64,000 nt of DNA. It comes from Pseudonocardia sp. CNS-004. Lineage in GTDB: Bacteria; Actinomycetota; Actinomycetes; Mycobacteriales; Pseudonocardiaceae. This document shows, piece by piece, positions 36,788 to 45,864 of this stretch (the first letter of the stretch is position 1; the number at the start of each line of letters is the position of its first letter). Where the stretch lies: positions 486,413-550,412 of the forward strand of contig MKJV01000068.1 in the NCBI GenBank assembly GCA_001942185.1, written 5' to 3'. The translations under genes and the position numbers were made by a program. Below the pieces are notes generated by a model. The model did no database searches. It was not told the origin of the DNA and saw nothing but the letters and a program-made list of their open reading frames with translations.

Positions 36788-37744
36788 CTAGGGCCTCGAC
36801 GCGCGAGGCTGATCGACATCAGGGGCGTCCACGAGCCGGCCGCGGCGGCGCAGCCGAGCCGGCCGGACCGTCTGGATCGCCGCGTTGAAGTGCGCGCCGA
36901 GGATCACCGCCAGCGCGATGAAGTAGATGCCGAGCAGGAAGGCGATCGGCGCGGCCAGCGCTCCGTAGGTGTAGCCGGTGCTGGTGACCCAGTCGAGGTA
37001 CAGCCGCAAGCCGGTGGCCCCCACCAGGAACACGACGGCCGCCAGCACCGCTCCGGGCAGGCCGCGGTACCACGGCGGCTTGAACGGCAACGCGATCTTG
37101 TACAGCGAGGTGAGCGCCAGCACCAGCACCACGACGACCACCGGGAGGTAGACGACGTCCACCACCGCCCGCGCGGCCGGCTCGATCGAGGCGGGCAGGA
37201 GCGGGAACAGGCGATCGGGGCCCAGCGCGGCCACCGGCAGCAACACGATCCCGACGACGAGGCCCGCCAGGTACAACAGGATCGCCAGGATGCGCTGCCA
37301 GACCCACCAGCGCACCGGGAACTGGTCGTGGGCGCGGGTGATCGCATCGACGAACGCCGACATGGCCGACGAGCCCGACCAGAAGCTCAGCACGAACCCG
37401 ATCGAGACGACCTCGCCCCGCGCCGTCGTGAGGATCTCGGCCACCGTGGGGGCGATGATCTCGTCCACGGCGCCGCTGCTGAACACGCCGCTGGTCGTCT
37501 GGACGATCCACTCCTGGACGGCCACGACCGTGTCCGGGCCGAACCACCGCTCCGCGTAGCCGAGCAGGCCGAACAGCCCGAGCAGCAGCGGCGGCACCGA
37601 GAGCGTCTGCCAGAACGCCGCCGACGCGGACTGGCTGAGCACGTCGTCGTCCCACGCCCGGCTCAACAGCCGGACGATCACGCGCCGGAACGGGCTCGGT
37701 TCCCGCGCGGCGCCGGCGCGGCCGGGCCGCGCCGGGTCACGCAC
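36788..37744 (-). CDS. YihY/BrkB family membrane protein
   Basis: A 318-residue integral membrane protein with six helices and the family blocks SASAAFWQTLSVPPLLLGLF, VLSFWSGSSAMSAFVDAI, ALPFKPPWYRGLPGAVLAAV and GYTYGALAAPIAFLLGIYF. The family was once annotated as ribonuclease BN but has no nuclease activity; its role is unknown, with transport suggested. It is convergent with the APC permease and lies 13 bp downstream of the stomatin-like gene. Confidence 0.9.
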   Translation of the reverse strand: MRDPARPGRAGAAREPSPFRRVIVRLLSRAWDDDVLSQSASAAFWQTLSVPPLLLGLFGLLGYAERWFGPDTVVAVQEWIVQTTSGVFSSGAVDEIIAPTVAEILTTARGEVVSIGFVLSFWSGSSAMSAFVDAITRAHDQFPVRWWVWQRILAILLYLAGLVVGIVLLPVAALGPDRLFPLLPASIEPAARAVVDVVYLPVVVVVLVLALTSLYKIALPFKPPWYRGLPGAVLAAVVFLVGATGLRLYLDWVTSTGYTYGALAAPIAFLLGIYFIALAVILGAHFNAAIQTVRPARLRRRGRLVDAPDVDQPRASRP

Positions 37745-37757
37745 CTATTGTCGCAGC

Positions 37758-38813
37758 CTATTGCCCGCCTTGCGGAGGACGGAGTTGGCCACCGTTGGTG
37801 TGCGGGAGGCCGTCGGGCACGGCGGCGTCGGCAACGGCCTCGGCTGCGGCCTCCTCCGCCTCCGCCGCGTCCTCGGCCGCCGACACCGCCAACTGGTCCG
37901 ACGACGTCCGCTCACGGGTGGCGGGCGAGGCCGGGACGGCCTCGGTGAAGGCCTTGGACACACCCTGCAGCGCCGAGGTGACCTCGCTGGGGATCACCCA
38001 GAACGTGTTGCCCTCGCCCTGCGCGAGCTGCGGCAGCACCTGCAGGTACTGGTAGGCGAGCAGCTTCGGGTCGGGGTCGTTGCGGTGCACGGCCTGGAAC
38101 ACCTCGTCGATGGCCCGGGACTGGCCTTCGGCCTTCAGGATCGCGGAGGCGCGGTCCCCCTCGGCACGCAGGATCGCGCCCTGCTTGTCGCCCTGCGCGG
38201 TGAGGATCTGCGACTGGCGGTGGCCCTCGGCGGTGAGGATGGCGGCGCGCTTGTCCCGCTCGGCGCGCATCTGCTTCTCCATCGCGTCCTTGATGGTCTT
38301 CGGCGGGTCGATGGCCTTGATCTCCACGCGGTTCACGCGCAGGCCCCACTTGCCGGTGGCCTCGTCCAGCACCCCGCGCAGCAGGCTGTTGATCCGGTCC
38401 CGCGACGTGAGCGTGACCTCGAGGTCCATCGAGCCGACCACGTTGCGCAGCGTCGTGACCGTGAGCTGCTCGACGGCCTGCAGGTAGCTGGCGATCTCGT
38501 ACGCGGCGGCGCGCGGGTCGGTGACCTGGAAGTACAGCACGGTGTCGATCTCGACGACGAGGTTGTCCTCGGTGATCACCGGCTGCGGGCGGAACGACAC
38601 GACCTGCTCCCGCAGGTCGATCATCGGGTAGACGCGGTCGACGTAGGGGATCACGAAGTTGAGGCCGGGCTTCAGCGTGCGCTGGTAGCGGCCGAGCCGC
38701 TCGACGTTGCGCGCCCGCGCCTGCGGCACGATCCGCACCGCGCGCACCACTGTGATGACGGCGATCAGCGCGACGAGCAGACCGACGACCAGCAGTGCCA
38801 GGTCCATGCCCAT
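37758..38813 (-). CDS. SPFH/band-7 (stomatin/QmcA-like) membrane protein
   Basis: A 351-residue protein with one N-terminal anchor helix (LLVVGLLVALIAVITVV), then the band-7 domain (VPQARARNVERLGRYQRTLK, VIPYVDRVYPMIDLREQVV, RNVVGSMDLEVTLTSRD) and a long Ala/Glu-rich coiled coil (AAILTAEGHRQSQILTAQ with repeated AEG units). A low-complexity Ala/Glu tail follows. It forms ring-like membrane microdomain assemblies and usually works with the NfeD protein encoded immediately upstream. ATG 38813 begins one base after the NfeD stop. Confidence 0.92.
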   Translation of the reverse strand: MGMDLALLVVGLLVALIAVITVVRAVRIVPQARARNVERLGRYQRTLKPGLNFVIPYVDRVYPMIDLREQVVSFRPQPVITEDNLVVEIDTVLYFQVTDPRAAAYEIASYLQAVEQLTVTTLRNVVGSMDLEVTLTSRDRINSLLRGVLDEATGKWGLRVNRVEIKAIDPPKTIKDAMEKQMRAERDKRAAILTAEGHRQSQILTAQGDKQGAILRAEGDRASAILKAEGQSRAIDEVFQAVHRNDPDPKLLAYQYLQVLPQLAQGEGNTFWVIPSEVTSALQGVSKAFTEAVPASPATRERTSSDQLAVSAAEDAAEAEEAAAEAVADAAVPDGLPHTNGGQLRPPQGGQ

Positions 38814-38814
38814 G

Positions 38815-39255
38815 TCACTCCCTGGGGTAGACGACGGCGGTGGCCCCGTCGATCTGCAGGACGTCGACCGTGGCACCGGTCGGGATGACGACGGTGTCGT
38901 CCATCGCGCGGGCCGTCCACTCCTCGCCGCCGATCCGCACCCGGCCGTGCCGTCCGGTGACCTCCTGCACGACGTACCCCGGCTTGCCGACGATCGCGTC
39001 CACCCCGAACGGCGCGGTGCCCCGCGAACCGGTGAGGTGTCGCCGCGCGACCGGCCCCAGCAGCCCGACGCCTGCCACGGCGGCGCCGGAGAAGATGAGG
39101 AACTGCAGCGGCACCGGCAGGCCGAGCGCCGCCGACAGCGCCGTGATGAGCGCGGCGCCGCCGAGAATGCCGAGGGCCGCGGTGAGCGTGAAGATCTCGA
39201 GCACGATGAGACCCACCGCGGCGATCACCCAGACGACCCACATGTCCACGGGCAT
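38815..39255 (-). CDS. NfeD-like membrane protein
   Basis: A 146-residue protein: two or three helices (VVWVIAAVGLIVLEIFTLT, LQFLIFSGAAVAGVGLL) and a C-terminal OB-fold domain (GKPGYVVQEVTGRHGRVRIG, EWTARAMDDTVVIPTGATV, VLQIDGATAVVYP). This is the short NfeD1b type that partners SPFH proteins. GGGAGG precedes the ATG at 39255. It is co-translated with the band-7 gene and probably has a role in membrane-domain maintenance. Confidence 0.92.
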   Translation of the reverse strand: MPVDMWVVWVIAAVGLIVLEIFTLTAALGILGGAALITALSAALGLPVPLQFLIFSGAAVAGVGLLGPVARRHLTGSRGTAPFGVDAIVGKPGYVVQEVTGRHGRVRIGGEEWTARAMDDTVVIPTGATVDVLQIDGATAVVYPRE

Positions 39256-39332
39256 CCGACCTCCCGCCCACGACAACGAGGGCTGACCATCCCAGTATGC
39301 GCCCCGGACCTGGGAGAAGTAAGGCCGATCGC

Positions 39333-39476
39333 TCAGCGGTGACGCGGCTCGTCTGCCCCTGCTCCGGTAACGCAGCCACACGAGAGCTCGTAGAAGAGCC
39401 CGGTCGCCGGGGTGAAGCCGGTGGTCGCCCCGTCGAGCGTGACCCCGACGTGAACGACCACGTGCGGTCGTTCCAC
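39333..39476 (-). pseudogene. N-terminal remnant of a RibD-type dihydrofolate-reductase-like gene
   Basis: GTG 39476 opens a 47-residue frame, ERPHVVVHVGVTLDGATTGF followed by TPATGLFYELS. This matches the start of the bacterial RibD C-terminal-domain/DHFR-like family, where VHV.VSLDGATTGF and a FY.L segment are conserved. It then departs (CGCVTGAGADEPRHR) and stops, lacking about 150 residues. It fills most of the gap between the NfeD gene and the response regulator, and appears to be a truncated remnant. Confidence 0.5.
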
Positions 39477-39530
39477 GTCACGGGACACCGGTCGTGCCCC
39501 CGACGAGAACGTTCGTGGCACGCTCTGCCG

Positions 39531-40189
39531 GTGCGGGTGCTGGTGGTCGAGGACGACGACGGGGTGGCGGGTGCGGTGGTGGAGGCGCTCGCCACGCACG
39601 GGCACCACGCCGAGCGGGTGGCGCGGGCGGCGGACGTCTGGCCGCGGCTGCGCGACGCCGACCTCGTGCTGCTCGACCTGGGCCTCCCCGACGGCGACGG
39701 CATGGACGTGCTGCGCAGGCTCCGCCGGATCGCCGCCACGCCCGTGGTGGTGCTGACCGCGCGCGACGCGGAGCGCGACGTCGTGCGTGGACTGCGCCTC
39801 GGCGCCGACGACTACCTCGTGAAGCCGGTGCGGCTGCGGGAGCTGCTGGCACGGGTCGACGCGGTGGCGCGGCGCACGCGGGCGCGGGCGGCGAGGCGGC
39901 CGACGTCGTGGAGATCGAGGACCTGCGGGTGGACCTGGCCGGCCGCCGCGCCGCGGTGGCGGGCGCCGAGGTGCCGCTCACCGCCAAGGAGTTCGACATC
40001 CTCGCCGCGCTCGCCCGGCGCCCCGGCGCGGCCGTGAGCCGCCAGCAGCTGCTCGACGAGGTGTGGGGTGATGCGTACCTGGCGGTGAGCCGCTCGCTGG
40101 ACGTCCACCTGGCCTCGCTGCGCAACAAGCTGGGGCGGCCGGGCCTCCTCGCGACGATCCGCGGCTTCGGCTACCGGCTGGGCCGCTGA
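39531..40189 (+). CDS. OmpR-type response regulator (frameshift near 39893)
   Basis: About 219 residues with one lost base near 39893. The receiver domain has VLVVEDDDGVAGAVVEAL, phospho-Asp near 49 in LVLLDLGLPDGDG and DDYLVKPVRLRELLAR. The resumed frame carries the winged-helix output domain (VPLTAKEFDILAALARRPGA, VSRSLDVHLASLRNKLG, ATIRGFGYRLGR). It lies 21 bp before its kinase on the same strand. It probably responds to a ligand sensed with the coupled TAXI binding protein. Confidence 0.88.
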
Positions 40190-40210
40190 TGCGGCGGACG
40201 GGGAGCTAGC

Positions 40211-41590
40211 GTGCGGCGCCGGTTGCTCGTGGTGCTCTCGGCGTTCGCGCTCGCCGCGGTCGCCGGGTTCGCGGTGCCATTGCTGCAGAGCACCGCGGCG
40301 GGGCGCACCCAGGAGTTCGTGCTCACGCGCGGGGGCGATCTCGACCGCTTCGCCGCGCTCGCCCAGCAGGCCACCGGGCCGGCGGGGGCGGGGGCACTGG
40401 CCCAGGAGGTCCAGGCCCACCACGCCGTCTACGGCGAGGGCGTCGCGGTCGTCGACCGCTCCGGCCGGGCCATCGTGGAGGCCGGGCTGCGCGCAGGCGA
40501 CCCGGCGGTCGTCGCGGCCGTGGACGCGGCACTGCGCAACCAGCCCGCGGCCCGGCCGGTCGGCCTGCGGCCGTGGTCGACCGCGCCGATCCTGCTCGCC
40601 CGCCCGATCGGCACCGGCACCCAGGTCGGCGGCGCCGTCGTGCTGCGGGCCGAGCCCACCGCGGCGGCCACCGACATCGCGACGGCGTGGGCCGCCGTGC
40701 TGTCCGGGGCGCTGCTGGCCGCCGTCGCATGTGCCGCGCTCGGGCTGCTGCTGGCCAGGTGGGTGCTGCGCCCGATCCGGGAGCTCGCGGCGGGCGTCGG
40801 CGAGGTCGCGGCCGGCCATCCGGGCGCGCACGTGTCGCCCCGGGCCGGGCCCACCGAGCTGCGGGAGCTCGCCACGGCGTTCAACCGGATGTCCGACGCC
40901 GTCGCGACGAGCGCGGAGGAGCAGCGCAGGCTCGTCGCCGACACCTCGCACCAGCTGCGCAACCCCCTCGCGGCACTGCGGCTGCGCGTCGACACCCTCG
41001 ATCCGCACGTCGCCGCTGCCGGCCGCACGACCTACCGCAACACGGTGGTGGAGCTCGACCGGCTCGAAGCGCTGCTCGACGGGCTCCTCGACCTCGCGTC
41101 CGCGGAGAGCCGGGCCACCGCCCTCGCCGCCACGGCCCGCACGGACGACCGCACCGAGCTCACCGCCGTGGTGGCGGAGCGCCTCGACACCTGGCGTCCC
41201 GCGGCCGAACGCGCAGGCGTCCGGCTGCAGGAAGCGCCCGCCCCCGGGCCGGTCGGGGCGGCCTGCACGACCTCGGAGGTGGAGCAGCTGCTGGACGTGC
41301 TGCTGGACAACGCCGTCAAGTACGCGGGACCCGGCGCCACGGTGGCGATCGCGCTCGGCACCGACGACGGGCGGGCGCTGCTCGAGGTGCGCGACGACGG
41401 CCCCGGCCTGCCGGCCGAGCAGCTCGACCAGGCCACGCGACGCTACTGGCGCGCCCCCGGCAGCGGCGCGCGCGGATCCGGGCTCGGCCTGCCCATCGCC
41501 GAACGGCTGGTCACGGCCCGCGGCGGTGCGCTACGCATCTCGTCGCCACCGGGCACGGGCCTGATCGTGACGATCGAGCTCCCGGCATGA
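40211..41590 (+). CDS. Sensor histidine kinase (HisKA/HAMP type)
   Basis: A 459-residue kinase with an N-terminal helix (VVLSAFALAAVAGFAVPLL), an extracytoplasmic domain of about 130 residues, a second helix (WAAVLSGALLAAVACAALGL), HAMP (LARWVLRPIRELAAGVGEVA), HisKA (LVADTSHQLRNPLAALRLRV, phospho-His near 247) and HATPase_c (LLDVLLDNAVKYAGPGATV, EVRDDGPGLP, GSGLGLPIAERLV). The GTG start is at 40211. Its stop overlaps the start of the TAXI lipoprotein gene by four bases, which argues for a functional pairing. Confidence 0.92.
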   Translation: MRRRLLVVLSAFALAAVAGFAVPLLQSTAAGRTQEFVLTRGGDLDRFAALAQQATGPAGAGALAQEVQAHHAVYGEGVAVVDRSGRAIVEAGLRAGDPAVVAAVDAALRNQPAARPVGLRPWSTAPILLARPIGTGTQVGGAVVLRAEPTAAATDIATAWAAVLSGALLAAVACAALGLLLARWVLRPIRELAAGVGEVAAGHPGAHVSPRAGPTELRELATAFNRMSDAVATSAEEQRRLVADTSHQLRNPLAALRLRVDTLDPHVAAAGRTTYRNTVVELDRLEALLDGLLDLASAESRATALAATARTDDRTELTAVVAERLDTWRPAAERAGVRLQEAPAPGPVGAACTTSEVEQLLDVLLDNAVKYAGPGATVAIALGTDDGRALLEVRDDGPGLPAEQLDQATRRYWRAPGSGARGSGLGLPIAERLVTARGGALRISSPPGTGLIVTIELPA

Positions 41591-42517
41591 CCACGACGTC
41601 CCGGCGCACGCTCTTGCGCAGCTGCTCGCCGCCCCGCTGGCCGCTGGGTGCACGGTCGGCACCGCACCTGCACTGACGCTGGCCGCGGCGAACCCGGCGG
41701 GTTCTACGTCGAGTTCGGCGCACTGCTCGCCGACGCACTGCGCGCGGTCGGCCGTCCCGTCACGGTCGTGAGCACCGGGGGCAGCGTGCAGAACATCGAG
41801 CAGCTTCGCGACGGCGGCGCCGTGCTCGGGCTCGCGCTCACCGACGTCGCGCTGACCGCGCGCGACGGGGAGGACCCGTTCGGCACGCCGGTCCCGCTGC
41901 AGGCCATCGGCCGCGTCTACGAGAACTACATGCAGCTGGTGGTGCGTGCCGAGGATCCCGCCACCGGCACCGCCGACCTCGCGGGCCGGCCGGTCTCGCT
42001 CGGCGCGGTCGGCTCGGGGGCCGCGGTGTTCGGGGATCGGCTGCTCGTGGCGGCCGGCATCGCCGCGGACGTGACCCGCCGCCCGCTGCGCGAGGCCGTC
42101 GCCGCGCTCGAGTCGGGCTCCGCCGACGCGCTCCTGTGGTCGGGCGGGGTGCCGACACCCGCGCTCGCGGAGCTCGCGGCCCGGCGCCCGGTGCGGCTGC
42201 TGCCGCTCGCCGAGCACCTGCCCCAGCTGAGATCCCGGTACGGCGGCGTCTACGGGCCGGTGACCGTGCCCGCCGACGCGTACGGGCCCGCCGCGCCGGT
42301 GCCGACCGTCGGCGTCGCCAACCTGATCGTCTGCACGCCGGACCTGCCGGCCGCCACGGCGAGCGCCGTGGCGCACACGCTCGTGACCGCGGCCCCCGCG
42401 CTGGTACCCGAGTCGGCGCTCGGCACCCAGTACCTCGACCAGCGCTCGCTCATCGGCACGGGCGAGATCCCGTTGCACCCCGGGGCCGTGGCCGCCTACC
42501 GCGCCCTGCACGGATGA
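41587..42517 (+). CDS. TAXI-family solute-binding lipoprotein (frameshifts near 41612 and 41697)
   Basis: About 310 residues when two lost bases are restored. The N-terminus MTTTSRRTLL continues in another frame as AQLLAAPLAAGCTVGTAPAL, giving a clear lipobox (LAAGC). The mature part reads GFYVEFGALLADALRAVG, VTVVSTGGSVQNIEQLRDGG, GLALTDVALTAR and VYENYMQLVVRAED, diagnostic of TRAP-associated extracytoplasmic immunogenic (TAXI) proteins. No TRAP membrane permease gene is adjacent, and the gene overlaps the histidine kinase by ATGA, so it may deliver ligand to the sensor rather than to a transporter. Confidence 0.82.
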
Positions 42518-42625
42518 CGCTGCACGGCTGACCTAAGCGACCGTAAAGATCGGGCGCTGCTCCGCGCCGGCGGACCTACGGTCGGCGGGCGAACGATCGC
42601 CCCACATCGACGAGGAGCGGAGCGG

Positions 42626-43947
42626 ATGAGTACCTCGGAAACCACGACGGCCGGCCCACCCACGGGGTTCGCGGCGAAGGTCAAGCAGGTCGGGCCGGGG
42701 TTGCTCGCCGCAGCCGCGGGTGTCGGTGCGGGTGACCTGGTGGCCACGATGGTGGCGGGTGCCCGGTTCGGCACCGTGCTGCTGTGGGCGGCGGTGCTGG
42801 GTGCGTCCTCAAGGTCGCGCTCGCCGAAGGCGTGGGCCGCTGGCACCTCGCGTCCGGCTCCACCCTGCTGGACGGCTGGCGACGGCTGGGCCGCTGGGCC
42901 ACCGTCTTCTTCGGCGTCTACATCGTGATCTGGGGCTTCGTGTACGGCGCCACCGCGATGTCGGCCGTCGGGCTCCCGCTGAACGCCCTGTTCGGCGGCC
43001 TCGACGTCCGGTACTGGGCGATGATCGCCGGCGTCGTCGGGCTGGTGCTGGTGTGGCTGCAGCGCTACGAGATCTTCGAGAAGTTCATCACCGTCCTGGT
43101 GCTGATCAAGTTCGTGTCGGTGGTGTCGGTGGCGTTCCTCGTGGCGCCCAACCTGCTCGATCTCGCCGGCGGCCTGGTTCCCCGGCTGCCCGACGGCTCC
43201 GTGATCTACGTGCTCGGTCTGATCGGGGGCGTCGGCGGCACGATCACGATGGCCGCGTACGGCTACTGGATGATCGCGAAGGGCTGGAAGGGCACCGGCT
43301 GGCTGTCGATGATGCGGCTCGACAACGCCGTCGGCTACACCATGACCGCCATCTTCGTGATCGCGATGCTCGTCGTCGGCGCGGAGTTGCTGCTCGGCCA
43401 GGACCTCACCGAGGGCGACACGGGCCTGCTCGTGCTCGGCGCCGAGCTGGGCACCCGGTACGGCGACTGGGCGCGCGTCCTGTTCCTCGTCGGCTTCCTC
43501 GCGGTGACCACCACCTCGCTGCTGGGGGTGTGGAACGGGGTCAGCCTGCTGTTCACGGACTGGACGCGCACCATCCGGATGCCGCACGGCGCGGCGGCGG
43601 AGGTCAGCGCCGAGTCGTTGCGCACCGAGCACTCGACCGCCACCGAGACGGGCTACGAGGCGGCCGCGGCCGAGCGCAGCACGCCGTTCCGGGCGTACCT
43701 GCTCTGGCTGACGATCCCGCCGATGGCGCTGCTGTTCTTCGACCGCCCGTTCGCCCTCACGCTGGTGTACGGCGTGCTCGGCGCCGCCTTCATGCCGTTC
43801 CTCGGGATCACGCTGATCCTGCTGCTGAACTCGAAGCGGGTGGCGGCCGACGGCCGCTCGGGCTGGCTGTCGAACGGGCTGCTCGGGCTGGCGTCGGCGC
43901 TGTTCGTGGTGCTGCTGGTCGTCGACATCTCGAACCGGATCTTCTGA
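42626..43947 (+). CDS. Nramp-family divalent metal transporter (frameshift near 42806)
   Basis: About 440 residues with one lost base near 42806. Before the break: GFAAKVKQVGPGLLAAAAGV and GAGDLVATMVAGARFG, where canonical Nramp has the metal-ligand DPGN and this protein has GAGD. After it: LKVALAEGVGRWHLASG and INTERNAL-helix block GGVGGTITMAAYGYWMIAKG, where the canonical MPH of helix 6 is replaced by TMAAY. The family fold is clear, but the metal-binding residues deviate, placing it among divergent Nramp-related transporters whose substrate may not be manganese or iron. GGAGCGG precedes the ATG. Confidence 0.75.
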
Positions 43948-43967
43948 CTCACCCGGCACAGGGTGAG
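43948..43967 (+). terminator. Hairpin directly after the Nramp-like gene
   Basis: CTCACCC, a six-base loop, then GGGTGAG starts right after the stop codon. The 7-bp perfect stem lacks a U tract, as is common in GC-rich actinobacteria. It superficially resembles the 15-bp dyad but has a 16-bp CACCC-GGGTG span and follows, rather than precedes, a gene. Confidence 0.45.
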
Positions 43968-44068
43968 GAGCGGTCGGCCCCGGGCGCCAGGGACCCACGG
44001 CAATCGACACGCCCGGCCCTCTCCAGCTCGCGGGGGCCCAGGGGAGATCCCGGGCCTGGTGGCCGGTG

Positions 44069-44646
44069 TCAGAGGAGAGCGTCGAGGTCGATCTCGACGG
44101 CGAAGGGCTCGGTGGCGGTGAACCTGCCGGTCACCGCGCCGCCGTCGGCGTAGCCGAACTCGCCCGCCAGGTGGCAGGCCAGCAACGACACCGGCTCGGT
44201 GATGTCCACGATCCAGTAGTGCGGGATGCCCGCGTCGGCGTACTCGTCGCGCTCGGCCACGTGTCGGTGCGGGTGGAGCCCGGCGAGACGACCTCGACGA
44301 CCAGCGCGACCTCGGACGCCCGGATCACCCCGCCCTCGCGGCGGACCCGCAGCCGAGCCTCATCGGCCACGACGACCAGATCCGGCCTGCGTACGGTGCC
44401 GGGCGCCTCGGGCGGCGCCAACTGCAGGTCGACATCGAGATCAGGCACGACCCGCAGCCCCTCCGGCAGGTGGGCGCGAAGGGCGACCGCCAATTCGAGC
44501 GCGGCGTTGTTGTGGTCGAACGCCGGGCTCGGCGACATCAGCAAGCGCCCTTCCACCAACTCGGTGTAGCCGAGCTCGATCTCCCCGATCTCGAGGTACT
44601 CGGCCACGGTGAGCAGGTGTCGCGGGGCGACCGGCTGGATCGTCAC
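44069..44646 (-). CDS. Uma2 family (DUF820) PD-(D/E)XK nuclease-like protein (frameshift near 44260)
   Basis: About 192 residues after one lost base near 44260. It starts MTIQPVAPRHLLTVAEYLEI, with ELVEGRLLMSPSPAFDHNNA, the nuclease-core strands PDLVVVADEARL and SEVALVVEVVSPGS, then in the second frame VAERDEYADAGIPHYWIVDI. These are the standard blocks of the Uma2 family, abundant in cyanobacteria and actinobacteria; a restriction-endonuclease-like fold is established but substrates are unknown. It stands alone, convergent with the Nramp-like gene. Confidence 0.85.
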
Positions 44647-44730
44647 GGGCCCTCCTCCCTGTCGCAGACCAGTCTGGCAGCCGGCGGCCCGACCGCACCC
44701 GGGACCCGCCGGTCGTCCCGGGACCGGCGC

Positions 44731-45171
44731 TCAGGCGCGCGAGCGCGCCGCCGCGGCGAGCCCGGTGACCATGCCGCGGAAGATGCGCGTCAGCACGAGC
44801 CCGTAGAGCCACCCCGTGCCAGGCCGCTGCGGGGTGAAGGTGGCGCTCCACCGGATGTGGGTGCCCCCGCCGGCCGGCGTCAGCTCGACCACGGCGCGGT
44901 AGTCGCGCAGCGGGAGGCCGGACAGCAGCGCGTAGCTCAGGCGGCGGGGAGGTTCCCGCTCCACGATCTCCTCCCGCACCCGGGTGCGACCGGTGACGAA
45001 CTGCGCGATGCCGCCGAGCCCGTCCGGGGTGCCGTCCGCACCGGGCCGCTCCCCGGTGTGCGCGCCGAGCGGCGACCAGCTCGGCCACGTCGAGCGGTCC
45101 GACAGCAGCGCCCAGACCGCGTCGGGCCCCGCCTCCGAGGTGGCGTCGGCGGCGATGCGGTGGATCTTCAT
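44731..45171 (-). CDS. SRPBCC family protein (polyketide cyclase/START-like)
   Basis: A 146-residue helix-grip protein: KIHRIAADATSEAGPDAVWA, STWPSWSPLGAHTGER, REEIVEREPPRRLSYALLSG, RWSATFTPQRPG and a C-terminal amphipathic helix (LTRIFRGMVTGLAAAARS). The hydrophobic cavity binds lipids or aromatic ligands in relatives. The ATG overlaps the stop of the TetR gene (ATGA), so both are made from one transcript; the protein may be the regulated product of that repressor. Confidence 0.87.
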   Translation of the reverse strand: MKIHRIAADATSEAGPDAVWALLSDRSTWPSWSPLGAHTGERPGADGTPDGLGGIAQFVTGRTRVREEIVEREPPRRLSYALLSGLPLRDYRAVVELTPAGGGTHIRWSATFTPQRPGTGWLYGLVLTRIFRGMVTGLAAAARSRA

Positions 45172-45716
45172 GTCAGCCTCCTGATGAACAGCTCGTGAGC
45201 CGCGTCGGCGGCCGCCCGGTCGCCGGTGGCCAGCAGGTCGAGCAGGAGCCCGCGCACGGTGGCGAGGCCGAGCCGGGCGGTGGCGCGCGCTCGTCGGCGG
45301 GCAGGCCGCGGTCGGCGAGCAGGGCTCCGAACTGGTCGACCCACGTCGGCACCACCCACTCCAACATGGGCGCCGCACCCGGGTCGCCTGCAGCGCGCGG
45401 CCGTAGAGCTCGAAGAACAGCCGCTCGTGGGGGTGGAACCGGGGGTCGGCGACGCGCTCCCACATGCGGCGCGCCAGCTCGGCGATCGACGCGTCGGCGT
45501 CGGCGGCGAGCTCGGCCATCGTGGCCCGCTGCTCCTCTCGACGCTGCGCACGACCGCGAGCAGCAGCCCGTCGCGGGACCCGAAGTGGTAGATCAGCATC
45601 CGGTGGCTGGTGCCGATCGCGGAGGCGATGCCGCGCAGGGTGGCGCTGCCGAGTCCGTGCTCGGCGAGGTGCCCGATCACGGACTCCAGCAGCGCCCCCC
45701 GCGCGCCCCCCTCCAC
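45168..45716 (-). CDS. TetR-family transcriptional regulator (three frameshifts)
   Basis: About 183 residues when bases lost near 45540, 45385 and 45290 are restored; the three losses return the gene to its first frame. The N-terminal HTH reads LLESVIGHLAEHGLGSATLR, GIASAIGTSHRMLIYHFGSR and DGLLLAVV. The ligand domain includes ADASIAELARRMWERVADP, HERLFFELYGRALQA, MLEWVVPTWVDQFGALLADR and LGLATVRGLLLDLLATGDRA. The start is GTG 45716, just downstream of a palindrome at 45726-45741 that it likely binds to control itself and the SRPBCC gene. Confidence 0.8.
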   Translation of the reverse strand: MEGGARGALLESVIGHLAEHGLGSATLRGIASAIGTSHRMLIYHFGSRDGLLLAVVRSVERSSGPRWPSSPPTPTRRSPSWRAACGSASPTPGSTPTSGCSSSSTAARCRRPGCGAHVGVGGADVGRPVRSPARRPRPARRRARATARLGLATVRGLLLDLLATGDRAAADAAHELFIRRLT

Positions 45717-45725
45717 ACCGACGAA

Positions 45726-45741
45726 TGTACCACCTGGTACA
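45726..45741. promoter_or_regulatory. TetR-type operator
   Basis: TGTACCACCTGGTACA has perfect 7-bp arms around a 2-bp centre and lies 10 bp before the TetR start. The size and position fit autoregulation by a TetR repressor. Confidence 0.7.
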
Positions 45742-45805
45742 TGCCGCCGGCGTGATCGTTGCGAGGTTGTGCTCAGCGCCCCGGGCAGGGCGATCTTGTT
45801 CGGGG

Positions 45806-45855
45806 CGATCACCAGAAGTGGTGCGAGGGCGACGGATCTGTCGCCGAGACGCCAC
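45806..45855 (-). repeat. Interspersed hairpin element, copy C
   Basis: On the minus strand it has GTGGCG, then the hairpin at 45828-45845 (plus-strand GGCGACGGATCTGTCGCC) and a GCACC block, parallel to copies at 23993-24040 and 60577-60625. The stem carries compensating changes (GGCGAC/GTCGCC instead of GACGAC/GTCGTC). It is located between the TetR promoter and the end of the oxidoreductase gene. Confidence 0.5.
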
Positions 45856-45864
45856 TTGCGGCGA

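Noticed and set aside
40230..41000. Minus-strand frame of about 390 residues over the histidine kinase
   Set aside because: The plus-strand kinase has all catalytic motifs in order; the opposite frame has no domain and GC-shadow composition.
43948..43967. Possible ninth copy of the 15-bp stress dyad
   Set aside because: The arms span 16 bp rather than 15, and it directly follows a stop codon, so a terminator hairpin is the better reading.
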